Source of the DNA: Fistulifera solaris
Lineage: Eukaryota > Bacillariophyta > Bacillariophyceae > Naviculales > Stauroneidaceae
Direction of reading: 5' to 3'
Assembly: GCA_030295235.1 (NCBI GenBank)
Contig: AP026127.1
Coordinates: 746,501 to 810,500, forward strand
Length of the DNA stretch: 64,000 nucleotides
Numbering within the stretch: position 1 is the stretch's first letter; every line of letters starts with the position of its first letter. A program made the translations under genes and the position numbers. Positions 56,132 through 64,000 of the stretch are shown here, one piece after another. The notes below the pieces were generated by a model. It did no database searches. It was not told the DNA's origin and saw only the letters and a list, made by a program, of their open reading frames with translations.

Positions 56132-56980
56132 ATGTTAAAACAAATTGTTTTCGTTCAAATGCTGTTGATCCTTTCCCTGGGTTTGGCAGCTGGACAGAGT
56201 GCAGAAAATACTATTCGAGGAGCAGTTTCGCAAGAGCAAAACCAACGTGCCCTCAGCAGTCATGATGACGATGGCTATTATACAGATGACTACTACTACG
56301 GTACGTTTAACTTACATTGGGAAAAGTACTTAGCGCCACAGTAGATCGCTCACAATATATATTTCTGTTCGTCTTTCCTGAAAGGAGGCAAGGGCAAAGG
56401 TAAGGGCAAGGGAGGAAAGAAAGGAGGAAAGGGCGGAAAGAAGGGAAAGAAGGGCAAGAAATCCTCGGGTGACTACGATGATGATTACTATCCTGAGAGT
56501 CGTGGTTGCGAACTGACTGTGATGAACGAGACTTTCTCTATTCCACGTGCCTTGAGTTATGTTGCCCCCGATACTACATCACCAGAAAACATGGGCGACC
56601 CCGTATTGGCAGGAACTGTATTCTTGTGGAGAAACCAGCAAGTGTTTGAAGCCGACGGCGTCATCCCCATCTCAGGAACAACCGTGAGTGGAACTTGCAC
56701 ACGAACAAACCAAGACGGAGAAGAAAGCATGGGATCTTGCCAGTTCGTCTTCGTTGATGACGACGATTACACCATCACTGTTGATGGCTTACTGTCAGGT
56801 CCGTCCGGTAGCAGCCTTGGCATCACAGGTGGAACTGGCAGTATGGCGGGGGCCGTCGGTGAAATGGAGTTTTTCTCTGTACATGAAGAAGACGACGATG
56901 TTTCTGGTGACATATTCATTAACGTCACACGATACGAGATTGAAGCTTCATTGGGTTTGATCAAATGTCCGACACATTAA
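56132..56980 (+). CDS. Secreted dirigent-like protein with Lys/Gly-rich linker (copy 1)
   Basis: Two exons (56132-56300 and 56385-56980; 84-bp intron); about 254 residues. A signal peptide ends near LAAGQS. An acidic Asp/Tyr-rich stretch (DDDGYYTDDYYYG) straddles the intron and is followed by about 24 residues of almost only Lys and Gly, then another acidic stretch. The C-terminal domain runs from ELTVMNETFSIPRALSYVAP to the end and includes GITGGTGSMAGAVGEMEF, the glycine-rich signature of dirigent/allene-oxide-cyclase beta barrels. Dirigent proteins steer radical coupling in plants; the role in diatoms is unknown. The Lys-rich linker between acidic blocks recalls silica- or matrix-associated diatom proteins, which is only an analogy. 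A close inverted paralogue lies at 58368-59373. Confidence 0.75.
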
Positions 56981-57620
56981 ACGCTTCGTTGCTGTCTATT
57001 TCCCCGTTTTGTTCTAGTAGATTAATTGAGTAAAAATTCTTGACAATGTCAGTCTAATCTTTTGTATTCTCTGCCTTGTCTTGCCCATTTTCATTTCATG
57101 CTGTATCCATTGACGCAGCTCACTGCAATGGGTCTGAACTTAGTGTTCCGACAAAGGCATATAGTCGTTGATTTCTTTTCGACAATTATACCCTCTATCA
57201 AGAGTGGCTAGGATTCAAATTGCTTACGTCCTATCCCTACAAAAGAACCGATCCGTCTTTCAAAATGTTTACCACACCCTATTCAATGATAAAAAGCACT
57301 ATTGTGAGCCAATTTCAAGACATCCAACGAAAAGATGTTATGCTCTTTTGCTCTGTTGCTGTTATTTGATGCTATTTTTGGACTAAATAATGACGTTTTA
57401 TAGCTGCCCTAACCTTCCTTCGATTCTTCCAGCTTTTTACTATGATGCAAAGTGTAGGTTCTACCTGATGTGACTCAATCGATTAGCAGTCCCGGATTGA
57501 TTTGTGACGACGGAACAAAGATTGTTCGTCTATAAAATATAATGAGGTTGTTTTTAAAAGTCATGCTCGAGTAATCGATCCTTTGATAACAGAACCAGTC
57601 CAGAAGCCTCGAAGCCGTTC
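56981..57620. other. Spacer
   Basis: No supported gene is seen downstream of dirigent-like copy 1. Confidence 0.4.
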
Positions 57621-58247
57621 ATGATCGTGTTCAGTCGGAAAGACTTGCTCTACTCCGCGTTAGTGCCTCCTTTGATCAGGTGCGACCGAGAAAATAGGGG
57701 TTTATCACTGGAAGGATGCGCTGAACTCATCTGCAAGAAGACTCCAAAAGAGCTTTGCCGGGCAGTAAAAGAAACTGGGCGCGTGCTTTATCGTGGTGAA
57801 GATGTGAAGAGGGCGTCAATACTGGCATTGAAGCCAGACCTACTAGACGAAAGCACTTACAACGACCCGGAGGCGCTTGCATACTTCCGCTGCATGGAAA
57901 CCTTTTTAGAGCAAAAACAAATTTTTGCGAGACCGTCTACCGGCCACATTGCGACTTCGTCTATTGAAGACGCCATACCATGGGGGAATCCGGTTTCAAT
58001 TTGGCCGTTAAGACGGCAGTGGAGCTACCTTTGGGCCGAAAATCGAAAGCTACTTTATCCTGGTTCTTGTGATCAAAACAACCAGCTTGTGATAAATGAG
58101 GGACTTTCTATAGCTTTGCAAGCGGGGAGAGAAGTTCTCTTTTCAACGGCAGACGAAACTTTATTGGAGTCGCGAGTCTTAGCTATTCCAAGCGACTTGA
58201 CAGCAGAACTCATGGCCCTGCTGAACGAGAAGCGCTACGGTTTGTAA
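57621..58247 (+). CDS. Unknown protein between the inverted dirigent-like pair
   Basis: 208 residues, one exon, intact frame, no signal peptide or membrane segment. Recognisable segments are GRVLYRGEDV, RPSTGHIATSSIEDAIPWG, PVSIWPLRRQWSYLWAENR and EVLFSTADE. The LYRG plus a later STG/TSS strand is faintly like ADP-ribosyltransferase folds, but I cannot align the full R-S-E triad and do not assign it. It sits inside the tail-to-tail pair, 120 bp from the end of copy 2. It may be unrelated to that pair. Confidence 0.6.
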   Translation: MIVFSRKDLLYSALVPPLIRCDRENRGLSLEGCAELICKKTPKELCRAVKETGRVLYRGEDVKRASILALKPDLLDESTYNDPEALAYFRCMETFLEQKQIFARPSTGHIATSSIEDAIPWGNPVSIWPLRRQWSYLWAENRKLLYPGSCDQNNQLVINEGLSIALQAGREVLFSTADETLLESRVLAIPSDLTAELMALLNEKRYGL

Positions 58248-58367
58248 TTAATAGCGTTGCTGCCTCCCCCGGTGAACGCGAAGCAGATTGAAATGTAACA
58301 CTTCATTATGTATAGTTATGATTTGGATTCTATTGCAACAATTCGGGCGACATGACACGCCTCGGCT

Positions 58368-59373
58368 TTAATGCGTTGGACATATGATCAGACCCAAGTC
58401 TGCTTCGATCTCGTACCGTGTAACGTTGATGAAAATGTCTCCAGCCGCATCATCGTCTTCCTCATGAACTGGGAAGAAATCCATTTGACCCACAACACCT
58501 ACCATGCCGCCAGTGCCTCCAGTGATACCAAGGCTGCTGCCGTAAGGCCCTGTCAATACTCCGTCAACAGTAATGGTGTAATCGTCATCGTCAACAAAGA
58601 CGAATTGGCATGATCCCATACTATTTTCCCCGTCTTGGTTAGTTCGCGTGCAAGTTCCGCTGACGGTTGTACCTGCAATAGGAACTGAGCCGTCGGCTTC
58701 AAACACTTGCTGGTTTCTCCAAAGGAAGACAGTTCCGGCCAAAACGGGGTCACCCATGTTTTCTGGTGATGTAGTATCCGGCGCTACGTAGCTCAACGCA
58801 CGCGGAACAGAGAAGGTTTCGTTCATTACGACAAGCTTGCAATCGCCATCCGCAAAAAAGTTGTCATCAAAGAAATTGTCATCGAGAAAGTTGATGTCAC
58901 CGACGGAAGGATAAAGCTCGTTCCAATCTCCCTTTTCTTGGTACGAGTAGTCGTGTGAATGGTGCTTACTTGACTTCTTGCCTTTCTTTCCTCCTTTGCC
59001 TTTTCCCTTGCCCTTTCCTCCGCCTTTGCCCTTGCCCTTTCCTCCGCCTTTGCCCTTGCCCTTTCCTCCGCCTTTGCCCTTGCCTTTGCCCTTTCCTTTT
59101 CCTCCTTGTACAGTGGGCGGGCTTATGTGAGCGATTTATAAATTGTGAGCTAAGATTCATTCTCATTGTAGTGCACTTACCATAGTAGTAATCATCAGCA
59201 TAGTCATCTGTATAGCCGTCATCGTCGTAATACCCATCGTCATCGCTTCTCAGCGCTCGTTGAGGTGCTTCTTGTGAAAGGGTCCCCCGGAGGCTGTTCT
59301 CGGTCCTTTGTCCGGCTACCGTTTGGATCGATAAAAGCAAAAGCGCTTGAACGAAGATAAGGTACTTTGTCAT
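58368..59373 (-). CDS. Secreted dirigent-like protein with Gly/Lys-rich linker (copy 2)
   Basis: Two exons (59373-59181 and 59104-58368; 76-bp intron at the same codon phase and place as copy 1); about 309 residues. A signal peptide ends VAGQRT. An acidic Tyr-rich block (DDDGYYDDDGYTDDYADDY) follows, then about 45 residues of GK/GGGK repeats, then KKSSKHHSHDYSY and an acidic FLDDNFFDDNFF block. The dirigent-like domain is nearly identical to copy 1 (PRALSYVAPDTTSPENMGDP, GITGGTGGMVGVVGQMDF). Differences concentrate in the linker, which is longer and more regular here. The high domain similarity at DNA level points to recent duplication by inversion or to gene conversion. Confidence 0.77.
58972..59104. 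repeat. Coding minisatellite for the GK-rich linker
   Basis: On the plus strand, CCTTTGCCCTTGCCCTTTCC-type units of about 24 bp recur at least four times. Length is a multiple of three, so copy changes would alter only the number of GK units. Confidence 0.8.
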
Positions 59374-59844
59374 AGTTATCTTTGTTCTGTTTCAATCGTA
59401 CGTTCCCACCGTCTTGGTCGCAAAGTGAATGAATTGTGCTGTGTTTTTGTGGTCAGCCAATTTTGCCAACGGCTCTGTTGCGAGTTGAATGAGAAAGTTT
59501 GAATTTTGTATTCTTGCGTCCGTTCCGTTCTCGCATTAATGTCACAGAGGATCCAAACATAAGCCCCGCTTTGATTGTATAGCCCCAAAAGACCTCTTTT
59601 CTATCTCAACGCTTTCGATACTTATTTCGATAGTCTTTGCAAATTTTCTCTGTCTAGGCTCTAAAGTACAATCCGAAACATTTGCATGACCGCATTCTCC
59701 GAGTTTTGTTCCACCGATCCGCGCCCGCGCCAAATGCCACATGCTCCAAAAAAATAATGAAAAAATGAGCGTCACTCATCGGTCACCCAAATCTTTCTTT
59801 GCGCTAGTAACGTAAAGGTATCATTGAAGGTGTGAATATACAAA
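59374..59844. other. Divergent spacer
   Basis: Separates dirigent-like copy 2 and the DUF6824 gene. No element is recognised. Confidence 0.4.
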
Positions 59845-60894
59845 ATGATATCGAGCATAGAATGGATTCCCTCAAGTTCCAACAGGATCGAAAAAGCTTC
59901 AACAGTTAGTAAAATCCCAATGAAGGAGAAGATGCGATTACAGGATCGTTGGCGACAGGCTTCCGAACGATGCCAACATATCGAGACAGCGCGAGCTTCA
60001 GGATCCACAACAGTGGTGCATCAAATGGATGTTGTGTTTGGTTCCGATCCTGAAACTAGTAGCGATCACATCGGAAATATCCAGTTTCATCACCTCGTGG
60101 AGTACAACAAATCCATTTGGCAAGCGCTTCCGAAGCGAAATCGTATCTTGGTTGCACGCTCCATAGTTGACACGATCATGCGAAGTGGAGGCCGATTTCT
60201 AAGCCAAGAAAGCATCTGTGTCAAGGACAGAAATGTTGCTCACTGGACTGTGATGAGTTACGGCGAGGCCATTCTGAAAACGATGGACGCGTTAAGTGAG
60301 AGTAGCAGGTCGATAGTCTTCGCCCCTCTTGGTCGACTCCGAAACGATGAAATGAACGACAAACCACCCATTCACTCGTTTACCAAATCGCTTGCCAATG
60401 GTCCTATTGCAAAAGAGAAGGAGCGAGAGAGTTCTACTGTGTGGCGTTCAATGCAAGACAACTTTACAAAATCCGATTATGACTGTGCGGAAGTGAGTTC
60501 TGAGATAGGAGGTAAAGGTAGAGCCGCAGCAGCGTCAAAGGGAAAATACGCCACTTTTCGTCCTCTAAAACTCCAGTCAAGGTATCAGGGCCCGACATAT
60601 GCTGACAATAACATTGCGAAAACGCTCGTTTCATCTGAAATCTTGTCGTCGTCATCTACCGAAACGACCTCCGAATCTACATGCAGTGAAGATAGTCCGG
60701 AAAGTAGCAGCGAACATGACCAAGCGACCAGGTCAAATATCTGGCGATTTGGCTCATTCAATGTCGCTTCTTTTCGAACTGGACTCAAGAAGGTGAATCG
60801 AGTGGCTCGACAACCTTTTCGGAGCAAGCGACTTCATCCTATCGTAAAATTGCATGAGACAGGATCCAGCACAGTACTAAGTGGATCTTGGTAG
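59845..60894 (+). CDS. DUF6824-domain protein
   Basis: 349 residues from the first ATG; an internal MKEKMRLQDRW is a possible start. The domain runs from DVVFGSDPETSSDHIGNIQF through HLVEYNKSIWQALPKRNRI, ARSIVDTIMRSGGRFLSQE and WTVMSYGEAILKTMDAL. It matches the DUF6824 pattern (D-V-x-FG, G-N-x-x-F, IV-I-x-GGRFL), a domain greatly expanded in diatoms with unknown function and suspected nuclear roles. The C-terminal half is Ser/Thr-rich and disordered with basic patches. One exon, intact. Confidence 0.8.
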   Translation: MISSIEWIPSSSNRIEKASTVSKIPMKEKMRLQDRWRQASERCQHIETARASGSTTVVHQMDVVFGSDPETSSDHIGNIQFHHLVEYNKSIWQALPKRNRILVARSIVDTIMRSGGRFLSQESICVKDRNVAHWTVMSYGEAILKTMDALSESSRSIVFAPLGRLRNDEMNDKPPIHSFTKSLANGPIAKEKERESSTVWRSMQDNFTKSDYDCAEVSSEIGGKGRAAAASKGKYATFRPLKLQSRYQGPTYADNNIAKTLVSSEILSSSSTETTSESTCSEDSPESSSEHDQATRSNIWRFGSFNVASFRTGLKKVNRVARQPFRSKRLHPIVKLHETGSSTVLSGSW

Positions 60895-61441
60895 GCCTTT
60901 TTGTTACCGATCATCGTACTCCCGTGTAACTACTTTCATACACTTCCTGGATGGTTTCCGTGGGTAAAATTGTGTATGAACTGCTTCCTTCTTGCCATTA
61001 TAAAAAATATATAACGGCACGCTGCTTGTTTCAAAGATGAATTTGGAGAGGCGTTCCAGTGGATACTGGGCATAATATCTCGCACTTTTAAAGCTTTAAC
61101 AATGAAGCTGTCGGCTATCCAGCCGGAGCCGGTTATAATGGTGTTGGCAAAATAGGCGAGATCCGGGTTAGCCTCTGTCGATAAATTTCCTACGGCGGCT
61201 ACGTGAAATACACGTCGACTTTCGAAGACATTTCCATGACCACTGCGACGAAGCGTTTTTTCGTTCGGAGGTTGAACTTTTATTCTCTTTCTCTTCCGGT
61301 CAAAAGCAGTTCATTATAGACCTTTGATACAACTATTATATGTTCATTATCAGTTAATACATTCTTATTTGTCAATTAACAATGGTTTTACGGCTGATTT
61401 GCTGAGAAAGTTGCTCTTGTAACGTCTCAAATCCCACAACA
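60895..61441. other. Spacer upstream of pantothenate kinase, with dispersed repeat
   Basis: It holds the third copy of the ATCCGGGT...GTCGATAAATT element (61157-61210). No gene is seen. Confidence 0.45.
61157..61210. repeat. Dispersed copy of the 16.5-kb repeat head
   Basis: GATCCGGGTTAGCC, CTCTGTCGATAAATTTCCTA and GGCTACGTGAAATACACG align with 16551-16604 and 16764-16816. Only the first part of the unit is preserved here. Confidence 0.7.
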
Positions 61442-63687
61442 ATGAGGATGGACCGTTTTTCCCGGACTACGGACGGCAGGAATTGGCTGCTGGTGGCGTC
61501 ATTTTTCGGTGGTGTGCTGTCGTCGTCTTTAGTTTGGTATCTATCAACGCTGAAGAGTCACGGCGATGAGAACAGCCGGGCGCTGTTCTTTTTGAAAGGG
61601 GCCATGAACATGGACGATATTCGCGAGTCGCTGGAGGAGCTCAAAAACATATTGAATGATCTTCCCGTTTCGTTTGATGATTTGAAACATCGAATAGGAG
61701 AACTACCGGCTTTTAAGAAGCGCCGACCATGGCCTTGGGATCGTCGAAAACGAAAGAAAACGCAAGACAGTGTCGAAGGGAAGCATGGAGAAGAGGGCAG
61801 TCATCACTCGTCCGCGGACAAGCAGAATTCATTTAATGGTTCTTCACCAGCTAGTCCTTCGCTTAAATCCGATTTTTGTATTGGGAGTATTTTTGGAATG
61901 GATGTCGGAGGTACACTTGCCAAACTGGTGTATTTTGAACAAAGAGCGCCGGTCAATTCGACGACGGATTCGATAGGTCACCGCGACCGCCTCTATCGCA
62001 ACGCCGCTAGCGCTCAGACTGTTTTCATGGCAAGACAGGGTCTCCAAAGTGGACAGACAGCTCCTAATTTTACATTGAGACCTTTGCGTCAGTCGTCTCT
62101 GGTAGATCTGGAGAGTAATGTTGATCGCGAACGCCATTGGTCAGACGAAAAACGACGCAAGTCAGAGATTGCCATTTCATCCCCCAAACGTAACACGCCA
62201 TCCAAAGCTTCCAGCGATGACCTACTACACCTTAAATGGATGCGTCAACAGAGTGAACCCGATAATTTGCAAGCGTATGCGGATTCTGTTGATAATCCTC
62301 CACTGCCAAAGAGTACTTCTTTCACAGACAACGCACTCGACGATCTAGATCACGACATGCATAAGAATCAATCGCAGCCTACGAATAGTATGCGTCGTTC
62401 AAGATCCATGCTGGATTTTAGTCGCGACCGGGCCGAAGCACTGGACCAATTTTATAGTTTTGCTCGGAGACTCGATTCCTATCGTGAAGGTGTAAAGGAT
62501 GACAAACTTAGCTTTTATAGTCGGGAGCTTCAAGGCGAATTCCACTTTGTTCATTTCGAAACCCGTCGAATGCAACAGGCCATGGACTTAATAAGGACCA
62601 ATAATCTACACTTGAATATAAAAAAGATGGGTGCTACCGGAGGAGGGGCCCACAAATTTGCTGCGGAGTGGGAAAAGAACTGGGGATTATCATGCACAAA
62701 GAGGATGAGCTTGATTCTCTGGTTGCCGGCATGCAGTTTGTTTTGAGAACGGTGGTGGGCGAATGCTATTCATTCCGTCCTGCAACTGACACGAGCTCTA
62801 CTAGTTCTGTAAATCTTTCGCGGGCAACATCTTTCCGCAATGAGCCATCGTCTTCATTCGAATCTGAGAGTGAGCTCAGTTTGACGAAAGGAACATCCGT
62901 TAACGGGCAGGAAGTTGAAGGTGTTTTTATACCCGAAACTCCGCCACTGGCTGTGGATGAATGGTGGTGGTCAAGGAAAGTACGCCGCGACACTGTCTCA
63001 AGTTCTGAGACCTATCCCTATCTTTTGGTCTCCATTGGAACAGGAGTGAGTATCCTCCGAGTCGATGGGCCACGGAAATACGAGCGAATCTCGGGTTCTA
63101 CAATCGGAGGTGGAACGTACTGGGGTTTGATCCGTCTGTTGACCGACATTGAAGACTTTGACGACGTGATGAGAATGGTAGCAAATGGAGACCCAACGAA
63201 AGTAGATATGATGGTCGGGGATATTTATGGAGATAAGAGTGATGCTTTAGAAAAGCTTGGTCTCCCTGCCAACTTAGTTGCATCTTCTTTTGGAAAATTG
63301 GTTGCCAAAGAAGATCCAGCTTCCGGACTGAAACAAGAAGACCTGGCGAGAGCGTTGCTCATGATGATTACGAATAACATCGGCCAAGTCGCATACCTCA
63401 ACGCCAAGCTCTCAAAAACTAAACGCATCTATTTCATTGGTAATTTCCTGAGACAAAATAAGATATCACAACGGCGGCTAAGTTATGCGATCGATTACTG
63501 GTCAAAGGGTGAGATGGAAGCTCTTTTTTTAGAGCACGAAGGCTATTTTGGCGCTTTGGGAGCGTTTCTTCTCAGTCAAAATGTGAACGAACCATCGGAC
63601 GCAGAAGAAAAAGCTGGTCGCACCGAAGTATTTTTTAAGCCAGCATCCAGCGAAGAAAAGAAAATGACTCGCCGCCCTTCACTCTGA
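61442..63687 (+). CDS. PANK: Eukaryotic (type II) pantothenate kinase
   Basis: About 748 residues when one slip is read through. The N-terminus has a hydrophobic stretch (LVASFFGGVLSSSLVWYLS), so membrane or organelle attachment is likely. The kinase domain opens with FGMDVGGTLAKLVYFE (phosphate-binding). It continues with MGATGGGAHKF, LVSIGTGVSIL, GSTIGGGTYWGLIRLL and YFIGNFLRQN, and ends with EGYFGALGAFL; all are PanK landmarks. It phosphorylates pantothenate, the first step to coenzyme A. A long Ser-rich insertion separates the first motif from the rest. The slip is at AAAA 62673-62676; one more A joins EWEKELGIIMHKEDELD. No intron is needed. Confidence 0.87.
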
Positions 63688-63739
63688 TATTTGTCAACAG
63701 TATGGTTAATGCTACCCTCTTTTTGTCGCTCTCCTTTTA

Positions 63740-64000
63740 TCACTGCCGCTTATCGAGCAGTTTCATCATGCTTTGTTTCGTTTCCTCATAAGTTGCGAAT
63801 TGAATCGCACCACTAATCATGGCTTTCCCTACTCGAGGGACCGCTCCAGCAAACAGTCCCGATAAGCCTTCTGTTTGGGCCAGTCCGACGAGAGTTGCAA
63901 GATAATTTGTATTGCTTTTGCTTTGTAGTTTCTGATGTAGTCGTCTTTGCCATGAGACGATTTCGAACGACATCCAGCGGTGTCGTCATGAATTGCGACA
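63740..64000 (-). CDS. Mitochondrial carrier family protein, C-terminal part, cut by window edge
   Basis: The visible part begins with TTPLDVVRNRLM, the PxDxxR carrier signature, then YLATLVGLAQTEGLSGLFAGAVPRVGKAM and a final membrane helix (ISGAIQFATYEETKQ). This is the last of three carrier repeats; the transported solute cannot be told. The frame slips at TTT 63906-63908 (plus strand): with two instead of three, KQKQYNYLATLV joins the signature to the helix. The start lies outside the window. Confidence 0.78.

Overview
This window looks like nuclear DNA of a diatom, probably a pennate one. The genes are intron-poor, with short GT-AG introns of about 63-168 bp. Several plastid-type presequences carry a signal peptide followed by an ASAFAP-like Phe. 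The gene families are ones I associate with diatoms: DUF6824, an HMG-box family with an inserted loop, secreted GDPH/SdrD-type proteins and dirigent-like proteins. I recognise no virus-like element, transposon coding region, tRNA or rRNA.

Layout. 1-5.4 kb: aspartic protease (cut by the left edge), peroxisomal enoyl-CoA isomerase, globin and a membrane-anchored thioredoxin-fold protein, all on the minus strand. 6.6-12.3 kb: a ten-exon gene for a secreted protein of about 1650 residues with cystine-knot modules, a GDPH domain and eight SdrD-B-like repeats, a plausible adhesive or extracellular-matrix protein. 12.7-16.5 kb: ribosome recycling factor, a HI0933-type flavoprotein and a DRGH nuclease. 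17.3-26.4 kb: three HMG-box paralogues on the plus strand separated by long gene-free DNA. 26.9-38.7 kb: secreted PI-PLC-like protein, plastid PPR-like protein, DUF2358 protein, a glycosyltransferase, a small membrane protein and a coiled-coil protein. 41.3-44.2 kb: HNH-like membrane protein and plastid coproporphyrinogen III oxidase. 44.4-46.1 kb: a satellite of about 216-bp units. 46.2-53.3 kb: coiled-coil protein, zinc-finger/PHD protein and a PDAT-type acyltransferase. 53.9-64 kb: a membrane protein, a tail-to-tail pair of secreted dirigent-like paralogues with Lys/Gly-rich linkers flanking an unknown gene, a DUF6824 protein, pantothenate kinase and a mitochondrial carrier (cut by the right edge).

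Two window-wide points matter to a reader. First, at least sixteen otherwise convincing genes are each broken by one or more single-base gaps or additions, nearly all in short A/T homopolymers. This looks like residual assembly error rather than gene death, so many coding spans below join two or more frames. Second, non-coding DNA here has its own signature: three unrelated tandem repeats with units of about 207-218 bp, recurrent 7-bp triplications, and a strong excess of the 9-bp palindrome TACC(A/T)GGTA.
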